A DNA stretch of 64,000 nucleotides from an uncultured Flavobacteriaceae bacterium (lineage in GTDB: Bacteria; Bacteroidota; Bacteroidia; Flavobacteriales; Flavobacteriaceae), in assembly GCA_947494715.1 (NCBI GenBank), contig CANLWG010000009.1:127405-191404 (forward strand), in the 5' to 3' direction. Each line of letters opens with the position of its first letter. Within the stretch, counting starts at the first letter, position 1. Shown one piece after another: positions 43,979 through 54,321 of this stretch. Both the position numbers and the translations under genes were made by a program. Below the pieces are notes generated by a model. The model saw nothing but the letters and a program-made list of their open reading frames with translations, was not told the DNA's origin and did not search any database.

Positions 43979-45091
43979 TTAGTACTGCAATAGAAATTCG
44001 AAAGGTTCCGCCGATAGGAGCTTTCCGTTTTTGATTATACTGAATTGTAGTATGTATGTTCCTTCTGGTAAGATGTCCGTTGGAAAGGAAATCCACATGA
44101 AGCTTCCCCTGTGAAATAAATTTCTGATTGGGGGATCTTCAACGATTGTAAAACCCTCATCACAACTATTGGACAAAAATAAATTAACATCGTCAGTGCC
44201 ATGGAGCCTCTGGTCCAATTGCGTATAGATTGGTGTTGTTATCAGTGGGTCTTCAACACTTGTAATGCTAATTTGGTAGTCTTCAGGTTTATTAAAATCG
44301 ATTTCCGTTCTAAGGGATGAATCCCAAAAGAATCCCTGAAAAAGAAGTTTTGTTTTGTCCAAATCGCTGCAGGACACTATCTTTTGAAAACTAAGTGCGT
44401 TTATTTTTGGTTTCGGATTAAATAGGTCAATGGTGCTAAAACTACCGTTGTAATAGTCATTGAATTGAAGAGTCAACGTTGCTTCCAACCTTTCTTCATA
44501 TACTACCGAGGAATCAAATAAGGTATGTAGTCCGGTTGAAGTTGTGATCAATAAGGAGTCCTTTGAGATTATAGTGATTTCTGTTGGAATGCTGTCGCTT
44601 TCCCTTTTTAGAAATGAAACTATACCATCTCCTAATTCATTGTAATCATCATCAGCAAATATATTGGTAACCCAGATACTATTAGGATTTCCTTCCCGTA
44701 TAAAAGTGTAGTTAAAAGGGAGTGTCCTAAACTGTGTTTCATCGCCTTCTTTTGTAAAATCATTTACCTTGAATACGGGCTTTGCCAGATAAGCGGTTCC
44801 GCGCTCAAGATTATTGATTTCCAACACCTTTTGATTTTCAATGGTAACCTCTAAAATATTCCAGTTACTGTCATTGAGCTTCTTGTACCAGATTTCAGTA
44901 ACTAGGTCTCCCCCGTTTGTTGTCAGATTTGAATAGGTATATTGGAGCTCTATGGAGGTTGATGTGATTTCGCCAATACTGGAAGTCAATCCCTCCAGGT
45001 CTATTCTAGCCGTTGAGGGCATGGTCTCTGTACTGTTTTTGCTACAACCCAAAGATAGGACGGCAAATGCTACGAATAAAACAATTCTCAT
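43979..45091 (-). CDS. Lipoprotein of unknown function
   Basis: A 370-residue lipoprotein (MRIVLFVAFAVLSLGC, Cys16 lipidated). The N-terminal third resembles a fibronectin-III-like beta-sandwich (ITSTSIELQYTYSN, then NNLERGTAYLAKPVF, the usual strand order), and the rest is beta-rich with two more cysteines. I recognise no family. It is downstream of aspS on the same strand with 66 bases between and may be transcribed alone. Confidence 0.75.
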   Translation of the reverse strand: MRIVLFVAFAVLSLGCSKNSTETMPSTARIDLEGLTSSIGEITSTSIELQYTYSNLTTNGGDLVTEIWYKKLNDSNWNILEVTIENQKVLEINNLERGTAYLAKPVFKVNDFTKEGDETQFRTLPFNYTFIREGNPNSIWVTNIFADDDYNELGDGIVSFLKRESDSIPTEITIISKDSLLITTSTGLHTLFDSSVVYEERLEATLTLQFNDYYNGSFSTIDLFNPKPKINALSFQKIVSCSDLDKTKLLFQGFFWDSSLRTEIDFNKPEDYQISITSVEDPLITTPIYTQLDQRLHGTDDVNLFLSNSCDEGFTIVEDPPIRNLFHRGSFMWISFPTDILPEGTYILQFSIIKNGKLLSAEPFEFLLQY

Positions 45092-45157
45092 TGTATGCTT
45101 GTGAGAGTCCTACTTAAAAAACACCTGACTACTTTGTCCTCAGCTTGGACATATGGA

Positions 45158-46906
45158 CTATGTCCGTAGTTTTAGCCCCAACTCATCCAACTGTTCTTGG
45201 TCAATAGGGGAGGGAGCATCGATCATCACGTCCCTACCATTGTTGTTTTTGGGAAAGGCGATAAAATCCCGAATGGTTTCCTGTCCACCTAAAATGGCAA
45301 CTAAACGATCCAGACCAAAGGCTATACCACCATGTGGTGGGGCGCCATATTGGAATGCATCCATCAAAAACCCAAATTGGGCCCGTGCCTCTTCCGGGGT
45401 AAAGCCCAAATGACCGAACATGGTGGCTTGGACTTCCTTGTCATGGATACGGATCGACCCACCACCGATTTCATTGCCATTTAAGACCAAATCATAAGCA
45501 TTGGCCTTTACTTTTCCCGGATCCGTTTCCAATAGTTCCAATTGACCAGGTTTGGGTGAGGTAAACGGATGATGCATGGCATGATAGCGACCAGTTTCCT
45601 CATCCAGTTCCAACAGAGGGAAATCGGTTATCCAGAGTGGGGCAAATTCATCGGATTTTCTAAGCCCCAAACGTTCCGCCATTTCCATACGCAATGCACT
45701 TAATTGAGACCGTGTTTCATCGGTAGGGCCGGACAGCACACAGATTAGGTCACCGGCTTTGGCCCCAACAACCTCCGCCCAATTGCCGAGGTCATTTTGA
45801 TCATAAAATTTATCAACGGATGACTTAAAAGTACCGTCCTCATTGCATTTTACGTAGACCATACCTTTTGCGCCAATCTGTGGACGTTTTACCCAATCGA
45901 CTAATTTATCGATTTCCTTTCTGGTGTAGACGGCAGCATTGGGTATGGCAATACCGCCAACAAATTCTGCCGAGTTGAATACATTGAAATCCCTATGTTG
46001 GGCAACTTCATTTAATTCTGCTAGCTCCATACCGAAGCGGATATCCGGTTTATCATTTCCAAAGCGCCTCATGGCTTCATCAAAAGTCATTCTAGGAAAA
46101 GCATCCACTTCAATTCCATTAATTTCCGCCAACAAATGTCTGGTAAGGCCTTCAAAGGTATTAAGTATATCTTCTTGTTCCACAAAGGCCATCTCACAAT
46201 CAATTTGCGTAAATTCGGGTTGCCTGTCCGCTCGTAGGTCCTCGTCCCGAAAGCATTTCACAATTTGAAAGTACTTGTCCATTCCGCCGACCATTAACAG
46301 CTGCTTAAAAGTTTGTGGCGACTGGGGCAAGGCATAAAATTGTCCCTCGTTCATTCTGCTGGGAACCACAAAATCACGCGCACCTTCAGGTGTTGATTTT
46401 ATGAGGTACGGTGTTTCCACTTCAATGAAACCTTCTTCAGATAGATACTTCCGTACTTCCATGGTTACCTTGCTTCGGAAGATGAGGTTGTTTTTCACTG
46501 GGTTTCTACGGATGTCTAAATAACGATATTTCATTCGCAGGTCCTCACCACCGTCGGTCTCATTTTCAATAGTGAATGGGGGCGTTTTGGATTTATTGAG
46601 AATAGTAAGCTCATTTACCAAAACCTCTATATCCCCAGTAGGAAGGTTGGGATTTTTGGAGGCTCTTTCAATGACTGTGCCCTTGGCCTGGACTACAAAC
46701 TCCCTACCTAAATTCCTGGCCTTTTCCAGTAAATCCGAGGAGGTACGTTCTTCATCGAATACCAGTTGAGTAATGCCATAACGATCTCGTAAATCTACCC
46801 AGACTACAAAGCCTTTATCCCTGGTTTTCTGAACCCAACCGGTGAGCGTAACCAAAGAGCTGGTATGGGATTCCCTCAATTCACCGCAGGTATGACTCCT
46901 GTACAT
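45158..46906 (-). CDS. aspS: Aspartyl-tRNA synthetase
   Basis: Class II synthetase of 582 residues that charges tRNA-Asp. N-terminal OB-fold anticodon domain (about 1-105, [17 protein letters not shown]), catalytic core with motif 2 [18 protein letters not shown] (about 215-232) and motif 3 [16 protein letters not shown] (about 528-543); the GAD insertion lies between. Bacterial-type length. No partner in an obvious operon. Confidence 0.97.
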   Translation of the reverse strand: MYRSHTCGELRESHTSSLVTLTGWVQKTRDKGFVVWVDLRDRYGITQLVFDEERTSSDLLEKARNLGREFVVQAKGTVIERASKNPNLPTGDIEVLVNELTILNKSKTPPFTIENETDGGEDLRMKYRYLDIRRNPVKNNLIFRSKVTMEVRKYLSEEGFIEVETPYLIKSTPEGARDFVVPSRMNEGQFYALPQSPQTFKQLLMVGGMDKYFQIVKCFRDEDLRADRQPEFTQIDCEMAFVEQEDILNTFEGLTRHLLAEINGIEVDAFPRMTFDEAMRRFGNDKPDIRFGMELAELNEVAQHRDFNVFNSAEFVGGIAIPNAAVYTRKEIDKLVDWVKRPQIGAKGMVYVKCNEDGTFKSSVDKFYDQNDLGNWAEVVGAKAGDLICVLSGPTDETRSQLSALRMEMAERLGLRKSDEFAPLWITDFPLLELDEETGRYHAMHHPFTSPKPGQLELLETDPGKVKANAYDLVLNGNEIGGGSIRIHDKEVQATMFGHLGFTPEEARAQFGFLMDAFQYGAPPHGGIAFGLDRLVAILGGQETIRDFIAFPKNNNGRDVMIDAPSPIDQEQLDELGLKLRT

Positions 46907-47095
46907 ATATTCTGGTTTTGGACGGCAAAGTTAAGAAGTATCCTTGTTTAAAGACTATGGATTTTCCAAAAAAGATTGTAAAGATTAAAAACTGATAAAA
47001 GCCATAAATATCTTTGAATTAGATTGTTACATTTGCAATGTAAATTTAGTGTTAACTAAAAGTTATGTGAATGTGTTTTTTGTGTAAAATAAACG

Positions 47096-47103
47096 TATCT
47101 TTG
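47096..47103 (+). promoter_or_regulatory. -7 box of the MORN-variant protein gene
   Basis: TATCTTTG, 44 bases before ATG 47148. The -33 element at the expected distance is weak (TGTG). Confidence 0.5.
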
Positions 47104-47147
47104 TAACGTTAACATTAAGTGGATAAGAATCTAAATCCGATAATACA

Positions 47148-47495
47148 ATGAAATTAGTTACAATACTACTAGCGCTTACATTCTCTCTAGGAATGAGTGC
47201 CCAAGATAATAAACCCACTTTTGAGAAGAAAGGGGATTTGACAAAGGCCACATATTTTCACGATAACGGCGAGATTGCACAAACCGGGTATTTTTTAGAG
47301 GGAAAATTACATGGACAATGGAAAATGTTCGATGAAACCGGTAAGAAAATAGCAAAGGGGAACTATGAAATGGGCAAACGAACCGGAAAATGGTTTTTCT
47401 GGGAAGGAGAAGTACTTAAGGAGGTAGACTTTACTGACAATAGGATTGCGAGCGTAGTAGAATCAAAAAATGCGAAACCCGTTGTTATAAATTGA
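47148..47495 (+). CDS. Secreted MORN-variant (YwqK-like) repeat protein
   Basis: A 115-residue protein with signal peptide (MKLVTILLALTFSLGMSAQ) and three to four short repeats of the antitoxin-YwqK/MORN-variant type: KATYFHDNGEIAQTGYF, EGKLHGQWKMFDETGKK, KGNYEMGKRTGKWFFW. Such repeats are common in secreted Bacteroidetes proteins; function unclear. A perfect bidirectional terminator separates it from the RND operon. Confidence 0.85.
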   Translation: MKLVTILLALTFSLGMSAQDNKPTFEKKGDLTKATYFHDNGEIAQTGYFLEGKLHGQWKMFDETGKKIAKGNYEMGKRTGKWFFWEGEVLKEVDFTDNRIASVVESKNAKPVVIN

Positions 47496-47511
47496 AATAA
47501 GTCAACAAGAT

Positions 47512-47553
47512 AAAATAGAATGGCCACGATTTTCATCGTGGCCATTCTATTTT
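47512..47553. terminator. Bidirectional intrinsic terminator, 19-bp perfect stem
   Basis: AAAATAGAATGGCCACGAT (47512-47530) pairs exactly with 47535-47553 over a four-base loop. The stem ends in A/T runs, so it ends both the plus-strand repeat-protein gene and the minus-strand RND gene (stop at 47572). Confidence 0.85.
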
Positions 47554-47571
47554 GGGTAAAACTAGATTTGA

Positions 47572-50500
47572 TTAAGCAGCAACTTCCAACTCTTTTTCGT
47601 CTACTTTGGTCGTTTTTCCGGTACCCCGTAACCGTACCTTAATGCGGTAGGTAATATTAAATAGTACAGGAACTATGATTAGGGTAAGGAACGTGGCGAC
47701 TATCAACCCAAAGATGACCGTCCAGGCCAACGGACCCCAGAAAATTACGTTATCCCCGCCCATGTAAACTCTGGGATTAAATTCGGAGAAAAGGGAGAAG
47801 AAGTCGATATTCAAGCCAATGGCCAACGGGATCAGACCCAGGACAGTGGTAATTGCGGTCAAAATTACAGGGCGTAACCTGGCCTTCCCGCCTTTTACAA
47901 TTATTTCGGTTACATCTTCCATACTCAACAAGTCCTTATCATCCATACCCAACTGGACCTTTTTACGGTCGATCAAGATCTGGGTATAGTCAAGAAGTAC
48001 CACCCCATTGTTAACTACAATTCCGGCCAGGGAGATAATTCCCATCATGGTCATCATAATCACAAAGGGCCAACCGGTCAACATCAATCCACCAAAGACG
48101 CCAATGAAGCTTAGGAAAATGGCAATCATAATAATAAGCGGTTTGGAAATGCCCCCGAACTGGAAAATCAAAATCAACATAATCAATCCCAAACCACCGA
48201 AAAAGGCTCCCACCAAAAATTGCATTTGCTTGTTTTGTTCTTCGATTTCACCCGTAAAGTCTATTTTGACCCCTTCTGGAATACCTTTGAAATTTTTCAT
48301 TTCTTCCTGGACTTGTGCCACGACCTCTGCGGGGTTACCCCCTGCTTGAAGCCCGGAATATACGGTAACCACTCGGTTTCCATCGCGATGTTTAATGGCG
48401 CTGAATCCCGAAGAGTTTCGTTGTTGTGCTACGGCGGACACTGGTACTTCCTTGATTTGTCCGCTTGCTTGATCTCTAAAAATGATATTTTGATTGAACA
48501 AGGCATTCTTATCAAACCGAATGCTTTCATCAAATCGGACGTTGATATCATAGTCTTCCCCATCTAACTTATACACACCGGCTTTCTCACCGAAAAGTGA
48601 ACGTCGCAATTGTGTACCTACTTGTCCCACGGCAACACCAAGTTCCCCTGCTTTTTCACGATCTACAACGACCTGCACCGAAGGTTTGCTTTTGTTTACA
48701 TCAATTTTTAGTTCTTCTATAAAAGGGATACTCTTGGTATTGATAAAGTTCCGAATTTCCTCCGCAGTACTGATCAATTGATCGTAGTCTTTCCCTTCCA
48801 ATTCTATGTTTACCGGATAACCGGCTGGAGGACCGTTATAGTCTTTTTCCACGGAAATGGTGACTCCAGGATAAATACCTTTTAAATTATCTTGAATAGC
48901 GCCTCGCAGTTCTTCGGTATCCAATCCGTTCCGGTATTTATATTCACGCATGGAAACCGTCACTTTGCCCCTATGTGGCATTTCGGCCGAAGAACCTCCA
49001 TCCGTCTGGGGGTTTCCTGCGCCTTCTCCAACTTGGGAAACTGCGGATTCTACCAAATAACTGGTTTCTCCATTTTTGTATTTAGGCCTATTTACTACTT
49101 CATATACCCTTTTTTCAACACTCTTGGTCAATTCGTCCGTTTTTTCAATGGAAGTTCCCTGGGGATATTCGATATAAACATAGATTTCATTAGGGGTATT
49201 ATCAGGAAAAAATTCGATTTTGGTTCGCCCAGCACCTATGGACATCCCGAAGAGCATAAAGGTCACGATCAATAAAGAAACGGTGATGCCAAAATACCAA
49301 TATACATTTCCTCCCCTTAAAGCATTTTTTATCTGCTTTTCATAAAGGTTCTCGAAACGGGGCATAATGCTATCCTGAAAACGGTTGGCCCATGGTTTAA
49401 GCAAGTATTTGTATACCCAGAACATAATGGCCGTGAAAACGATTACCGTGCCGAGGCCACGTACAGTGCCACCAACGATAAAGATAAAAATGCCGACGGC
49501 CGCCAAAATACCTGTGGTCCGAATCAATTGCTTTAGGTCGAGTTCCTTTTGACCGGTCTCCATAAACTGGGATACCAACATGGAATTCATGAAGATGGCC
49601 ACAAACAATGAGGATCCTAAAACTACAGACAGTGTCAGCGGGAAGAAAATCATAAACTGACCAAAGATTCCGGGCCATAACCCAAGTGGTACGAAAGCCG
49701 CAACCGTGGTCAAGGTGGAGATAATAATCGGAAAAGCGATTTCCCCGATACCTTTTTTGGTAGCCTGGATTCGGGACATGCCCTCTCCCATTAGACGATA
49801 TACATTTTCGACCACCACAATACCGTTATCCACCAACATTCCCAGACCCATAATCATTCCGAACAAGATCATCGTATTCAGCGTATTCCCAAATAGATTT
49901 AATATGGTGAATGAAATGAACATGGACATGGGGATGGCAAAACCTACAAAAAGTGCATTACGAAATCCTAGGAAAAACATCAATACGGTAACCACTAGGA
50001 TAATCCCGAAAATAATATTGTTCACCAAATCATCCACTTGGTTCAAGGTTCGGCTCGAAGAATCATTCGCGATGGAAATATTAAGATCGGCCGGATAGTA
50101 GTTTTCCTGCGCCTCTTTTACCAGTTCCCTGACTTTGGTTGTGGCCTCGATCATGTTTTTGCCTGATCGTTTTTTGATATCGAGCATGACCACACTCTCG
50201 CCAAATTCCCGAGCATAGGTGGTTTTTTCCTCTTCATCGAAGGAGACGGTTGCAATGTCTTTTAGATACACGGCACCATCCTCGGATTTAACGACAAAAT
50301 CATTTAGTTCTTGGGGATCATCAATTTCCCCTAGTATACGAATGGTTCTGCGTTGCTCGCTGGTTTTTATGTTTCCAGCGGACATGGTCATGTTGCCATT
50401 GGCAATGGCATTTATAACATCTTGAAAGCTTACTTTAGCAGCCATCATTTTATAGACATCTACCGCTACTTCTACCTCCTTTTCCTGTGCTCCTCTAATA

Positions 50501-51069
50501 TCTACCTCCTTGATTTCTTGCAGATTCTCGATTTCATCTTCCAGATACTCAGCATATTCCTTTAATTTTTCAACGGGATAGTCGCCCGTAAAATTAACGT
50601 TCATTATAGGAAAGGACTCGGCCAAGTTAAGATCAAAGATACTGGGCTCTACCTTGGCGCCATTAAAAGTGGGCCAATCCTCGCTTGCCTTTTCAACATC
50701 AACTTCGTCCTTTACATTCTGTTTGGCCTGCTCTACCGTAATTTCTTCATCGAACTCTACCGTAATGATGGAGTAGTCTTCCTGTGAAGTAGAAATGGTT
50801 TCCACCACATTACTCAGGTTTTTCAGTCGATCTTCCAGAGGATCCGTGACGAGCCGTTCCATATCTTCGGCAGTATTTCCTGGGAACAAAGTGCTCACAT
50901 AGATTTTGGTTTCCACGATTTCCGGGAAATCTTCTCGGGGCATTGCCTGATAGGCCTTAAAACCTACCCATAAGAAAATGGCGATCATTACATATATAAC
51001 CGAGGGGTTGTCTATGGCCCAGGAAGATAGCCTAAACTCTTTGTTGGCGTTTTTCTTTTGTCTGCTCAT
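47572..51069 (-). CDS. RND efflux pump inner-membrane protein (AcrB superfamily)
   Basis: A 1165-residue proton-driven RND transporter, somewhat longer than AcrB. Twelve membrane helices in the two-half RND layout: TM1 at about 24-40, a large periplasmic loop, TM2-6 (about 350-540), a second loop from about 640 and TM8-12 near the C-terminus (about 955-1140). Start of the porter domain: AMPREDFPEIVETKIYVSTLFPGNT. The C-terminal tail is basic. It forms a tripartite pump with the adaptor and TolC-type protein encoded just upstream in the same operon (7-base gap to the adaptor gene). Substrates are probably drugs, detergents or toxic organics, since metal-binding residues of CusA type are not evident. 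Confidence 0.95.
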   Translation of the reverse strand: MSRQKKNANKEFRLSSWAIDNPSVIYVMIAIFLWVGFKAYQAMPREDFPEIVETKIYVSTLFPGNTAEDMERLVTDPLEDRLKNLSNVVETISTSQEDYSIITVEFDEEITVEQAKQNVKDEVDVEKASEDWPTFNGAKVEPSIFDLNLAESFPIMNVNFTGDYPVEKLKEYAEYLEDEIENLQEIKEVDIRGAQEKEVEVAVDVYKMMAAKVSFQDVINAIANGNMTMSAGNIKTSEQRRTIRILGEIDDPQELNDFVVKSEDGAVYLKDIATVSFDEEEKTTYAREFGESVVMLDIKKRSGKNMIEATTKVRELVKEAQENYYPADLNISIANDSSSRTLNQVDDLVNNIIFGIILVVTVLMFFLGFRNALFVGFAIPMSMFISFTILNLFGNTLNTMILFGMIMGLGMLVDNGIVVVENVYRLMGEGMSRIQATKKGIGEIAFPIIISTLTTVAAFVPLGLWPGIFGQFMIFFPLTLSVVLGSSLFVAIFMNSMLVSQFMETGQKELDLKQLIRTTGILAAVGIFIFIVGGTVRGLGTVIVFTAIMFWVYKYLLKPWANRFQDSIMPRFENLYEKQIKNALRGGNVYWYFGITVSLLIVTFMLFGMSIGAGRTKIEFFPDNTPNEIYVYIEYPQGTSIEKTDELTKSVEKRVYEVVNRPKYKNGETSYLVESAVSQVGEGAGNPQTDGGSSAEMPHRGKVTVSMREYKYRNGLDTEELRGAIQDNLKGIYPGVTISVEKDYNGPPAGYPVNIELEGKDYDQLISTAEEIRNFINTKSIPFIEELKIDVNKSKPSVQVVVDREKAGELGVAVGQVGTQLRRSLFGEKAGVYKLDGEDYDINVRFDESIRFDKNALFNQNIIFRDQASGQIKEVPVSAVAQQRNSSGFSAIKHRDGNRVVTVYSGLQAGGNPAEVVAQVQEEMKNFKGIPEGVKIDFTGEIEEQNKQMQFLVGAFFGGLGLIMLILIFQFGGISKPLIIMIAIFLSFIGVFGGLMLTGWPFVIMMTMMGIISLAGIVVNNGVVLLDYTQILIDRKKVQLGMDDKDLLSMEDVTEIIVKGGKARLRPVILTAITTVLGLIPLAIGLNIDFFSLFSEFNPRVYMGGDNVIFWGPLAWTVIFGLIVATFLTLIIVPVLFNITYRIKVRLRGTGKTTKVDEKELEVAA

Positions 51070-51076
51070 CGCTTTA

Positions 51077-52243
51077 TTAGTTCAATATTTTTACATTTTG
51101 CCCTTCCTTGATGCTCCTTGCACCTTCCTGTATCAATAATTCGCCTTCGGCGACCCCTGAAAGTACTTCGACCATTCTACCTTGGGCCAGTCCGGTTTCA
51201 ATAATCCGCCTATTGGCCGTGGCTTTGTCCTCACTCATTTTTTCTGCAACATATACATATTGCTGTCCTTCGGCATTTTCGGAAATAATTCCCTGAGGAA
51301 TTAGGATGGCTGACTCATTAGTGTAATCGTTAAGACTTACTTTGGCGGTAAGATTCGGTTTTATATGACCCTCTTTGTTGGGTACCGATATTTCAACTCG
51401 AAAGGCCCTATTACCGGGATTAATGAAATTTCCGGTTTGTCTAATAGTAGACACTACGGTATCCCGTAAGACTGGAAAGAAAACCTTCGCCTCTTTCCCC
51501 TCTTGAATACCGCTGAGGTAATTCTCAGGGACATCTACCTCTACGTACATATCCGATAAGTTTACAATGCGGAATACCTCGGAACCGACGCCTGGGGCCA
51601 CTACTGTACCCTGATCTTTTATAACATCATCGATAATTCCCGAAAATGGAGCTCTTATCGCTGATTTATCCAGCTGACTTTTTGCTTGATTAACCGCGCT
51701 TTCAGTTGCTTCATAGTTGGATTTGGCCTGCAAATATTGTATCTCGGAACCTATTTTTTGCTCCCATAGCCGCTTCTGACGCTCAAAGGTGGTTTGGGCC
51801 AATGCCGCCTGTGTCTTTAATTGTGCCAATTGGCTTCCTACACCCCCATCATCTATGGTGGCCAACAGCTGCCCTTTCCTCACCTTGTCGCCTTCCTTCA
51901 CATAAACACGTTGTAGTGTGCCAGCCATCTCGGGATAGATCAATACATTCTGTTTTGTTTTTACATTGCCTTGAAGTTCCAAAAAGTGATTAAATTTTTC
52001 CGGAGTAGCTACCAAAGTAGTAACCAACGGTAGATTTTCCTCACCGGATTTAATTGCGATGACGGAATCCAAGAGTTTAATGTTTGATTCCAGTTCTTTC
52101 TGTTTTCCGGAAATTTTGGTTTTTTCCGCGCGTAGGGATTCAAGATCCCCTTCGGCAATCAAAGCCTCTATAGATTGTTCGCCAGAACCTCCGCAGGCCA
52201 CAATCATCATAACGGTCGCTAGTGCATATATTGTTTTTTTCAT
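51077..52243 (-). CDS. RND pump periplasmic adaptor, lipoprotein
   Basis: Membrane-fusion protein of 388 residues. N-terminal lipobox (MKKTIYALATVMMIVAC, Cys17). A coiled-coil-prone stretch (about 25-65) precedes the lipoyl-like halves (VKTKQNVLIYPEMAGTLQRV and APFSGIIDDVIKDQGTVVAPG), which flank the alpha-hairpin (about 130-190), followed by the beta-barrel and membrane-proximal domain. It bridges the RND protein and the TolC-type channel. 33 bases after the TolC gene. Confidence 0.95.
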   Translation of the reverse strand: MKKTIYALATVMMIVACGGSGEQSIEALIAEGDLESLRAEKTKISGKQKELESNIKLLDSVIAIKSGEENLPLVTTLVATPEKFNHFLELQGNVKTKQNVLIYPEMAGTLQRVYVKEGDKVRKGQLLATIDDGGVGSQLAQLKTQAALAQTTFERQKRLWEQKIGSEIQYLQAKSNYEATESAVNQAKSQLDKSAIRAPFSGIIDDVIKDQGTVVAPGVGSEVFRIVNLSDMYVEVDVPENYLSGIQEGKEAKVFFPVLRDTVVSTIRQTGNFINPGNRAFRVEISVPNKEGHIKPNLTAKVSLNDYTNESAILIPQGIISENAEGQQYVYVAEKMSEDKATANRRIIETGLAQGRMVEVLSGVAEGELLIQEGARSIKEGQNVKILN

Positions 52244-52276
52244 TTTTTTAGGTTTATAAGTTGATGTTTTATATGC

Positions 52277-53626
52277 TTATTCGTTAATAATGGTTTCCAA
52301 ATCTGTTTTCCTATTGATGACATCTACCATGGATTGAAGATACCCTTGTTGTGCATCGTACAATTGGGTCTGTGCCTGGCGCAACTCAAAACTACTTGCA
52401 ATACCTTCGGAATATTTAATCTGATTTTTTCTTTCGATACGTTCCGCCAACCTCAAATTTTCTTTGGCAGTTTCATATTGTTCCGTAGCAAAGATGAAAT
52501 CACTTTTTGCCCTTTCCCACTGCAATCTTATTTGTTCCTCGGCCTCTGACAATTGCGTCTTGGCTTTCTCCAAAGCAATTTTTGCACGTTGTGTACTGGC
52601 ACTTCTTCCTAAGGAGCTGAATATGGGGATGGTAAGATCCACGCCAAATGTCGAAAACTCAAACCAATCCTGATCATTATTGAAAAACTCAAAATTATTT
52701 CCGAAGGCTGAAGTACCGTAGTTAACAAAGGCATTCAACGTTGGCAATGCCTTACTTTTCGCCAATTTTAACTCATAGAAACGTTGCTCGTTAAGGTTCT
52801 CAACCAATTTATAATCCACATTTTTCTCTATGTTGAAATCAGAATCCAAAAGCTCAAATCGCATCTGATTCTGTGTTAAATTGTCCAAATTTTCTTCTAG
52901 TTGGGTAGGCGCATCTATATCTATGCCCATGATAAGATTCAGCATTTGCAACGTAATTTCTTCAAAGCGTATGGCATTTTTAAGTTGGTTCTCCACGGAG
53001 GAAAGGGTAATTTCCAACTGTTCTACACTTTCCTCGTCTCCTAGACCATTTTCAAAGAGTTTTTGTGTCTCGAATAAATTTTTCTCCAAGGTAACCTTGT
53101 TTTTTTCAAAAATACCCACGCTTTCCTGGGCCAATAGAACATTGCCGTAGGCTTCTACCACTGCTTTTCGAACATCCAAATCGGTCTTCTCCTTGTTGTA
53201 GGCACTATATTTCAAAAATGCTTTGGTAGCTTGGACGCCTACAATGTAGGAGCCATCGAATAGCTGCTGTTTTAGCGTTCCAGTAGCAATAATCTGCTGC
53301 GGCACACCAAAAACTACCGGTGTAAAAGTCCCTGGTTCCCCATCTGGGAAAAATTCAGAGGGAATCAAGGAGACCGGTTGCTTCAATTGATTTTGATAGC
53401 TCACAGTACCGTCTACCTGTGGAAGACCCGATGCAATAACCTCCCATTTTTGCTTTTGGGCATCTGTTAGATCCCTCTCGGCATTAATGGCGCTATAATT
53501 GTTTTCCAAGGCAAAGGCAATGGCCTCTTCCAAGGAAAAGGTATATGTCTGCTCTACTTGTTGTTCTTGTGTATATGCAAATGTAATGGCACAAAGTGCA
53601 AAGAACACTATAAAATGATTCCTCAT
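52277..53626 (-). CDS. TolC-family outer membrane efflux channel
   Basis: Outer-membrane factor of 449 residues with a signal peptide (MRNHFIVFFALCAITFAYTQ). The two OEP repeats (about 30-230 and 250-445) are helical with the SLEEAIAFALENN start typical of the family; QLEENLDNL to WFEFSTFGVDLTIPIFS leads into the second barrel strand pair. It starts directly (no spacer) after the TetR gene stop, so the four genes form a single transcript: TetR, TolC, adaptor, RND. Confidence 0.94.
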   Translation of the reverse strand: MRNHFIVFFALCAITFAYTQEQQVEQTYTFSLEEAIAFALENNYSAINAERDLTDAQKQKWEVIASGLPQVDGTVSYQNQLKQPVSLIPSEFFPDGEPGTFTPVVFGVPQQIIATGTLKQQLFDGSYIVGVQATKAFLKYSAYNKEKTDLDVRKAVVEAYGNVLLAQESVGIFEKNKVTLEKNLFETQKLFENGLGDEESVEQLEITLSSVENQLKNAIRFEEITLQMLNLIMGIDIDAPTQLEENLDNLTQNQMRFELLDSDFNIEKNVDYKLVENLNEQRFYELKLAKSKALPTLNAFVNYGTSAFGNNFEFFNNDQDWFEFSTFGVDLTIPIFSSLGRSASTQRAKIALEKAKTQLSEAEEQIRLQWERAKSDFIFATEQYETAKENLRLAERIERKNQIKYSEGIASSFELRQAQTQLYDAQQGYLQSMVDVINRKTDLETIINE

Positions 53627-54232
53627 CTATTCCTGGTTTGAGTTGATAATTGCATTCAATATTTTTCGTCCCTTGGGCGTTACTATGCCCCTTAAGTGAT
53701 ATTCCAAATAATTGTCCATTAATGATTCCGCCGTAAATTTTTCTTTTGGAAAAAGGTTATGATCCTTTATGCTGGTTACCCCAAAAAAGTAAATTCGTGA
53801 AACAAAATCAATGTTTAGATTTTCACGATAAATACCCATATCCATACCTCTCTTAATATTGTCCAAAACACAGTCCTGCATCATTTCAAATTGCTTCTGT
53901 TTAATGTTCTCGTGAATTTTTGGATAATATTTTTGCAGTTGATACTGTGGGGAGGATTTCTCGCCCTTCAAATGTAACATTAGGAATTTTTTGATTTCAT
54001 AAATCTCCTCTATGGGGTTTTTTTGTAAGGAACATAGAAAGTCTATGCCCTGGGACACGTTACAAAAAAGATACATGGTACTTTCCTCTACAAGCTCGGT
54101 TTTATTTTCAAAATGCGTATAAATCGTCTTTTTGGAGATACCCATCTCGTTGGCCAAGTCATCCATGGTAACACTCTTGAATCCAAGATTCAAAAACATG
54201 TCCGTAGCCTTTTCTAAGATTTCTTCTTTCAT
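53627..54232 (-). CDS. TetR-family regulator of the RND operon
   Basis: Repressor of 201 residues, started at ATG 54232 (MKEEILEKATDMFLN); an in-frame TTG at 54265 would include the -7 box and is rejected. The N-terminal HTH (about 25-45) contains MDDLANEMGISKKTIYTHFENK, and the C-terminal ligand domain is variable. It is the first gene of the efflux operon, hence autoregulatory. An inverted repeat lies just before its start. Confidence 0.93.
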   Translation of the reverse strand: MKEEILEKATDMFLNLGFKSVTMDDLANEMGISKKTIYTHFENKTELVEESTMYLFCNVSQGIDFLCSLQKNPIEEIYEIKKFLMLHLKGEKSSPQYQLQKYYPKIHENIKQKQFEMMQDCVLDNIKRGMDMGIYRENLNIDFVSRIYFFGVTSIKDHNLFPKEKFTAESLMDNYLEYHLRGIVTPKGRKILNAIINSNQE

Positions 54233-54242
54233 AATGCGGCCG

Positions 54243-54250
54243 CAAATATA
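54243..54250 (-). promoter_or_regulatory. -7 box of the TetR-RND operon
   Basis: TATATTTG on the minus strand, 10 bases before the ATG 54232; the expected start site is a few bases before the ATG. Confidence 0.55.
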
Positions 54251-54252
54251 CA

Positions 54253-54285
54253 TTGGGAAACTCAAAACACATTAAAAGTTTCCAA
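54253..54285. promoter_or_regulatory. Candidate TetR operator
   Basis: GGAAACT (54256-54262) and AGTTTCC (54277-54283) are exact complements with 14 bases between; allowing one extra G, the arms extend to TTGG and CCAA (54253-54285). The site abuts the -7 box (54243-54250), where a repressor would block initiation. Confidence 0.5.
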
Positions 54286-54321
54286 GGTTTTGCAATTATT
54301 TAACATTCCCGCTGATAGATA

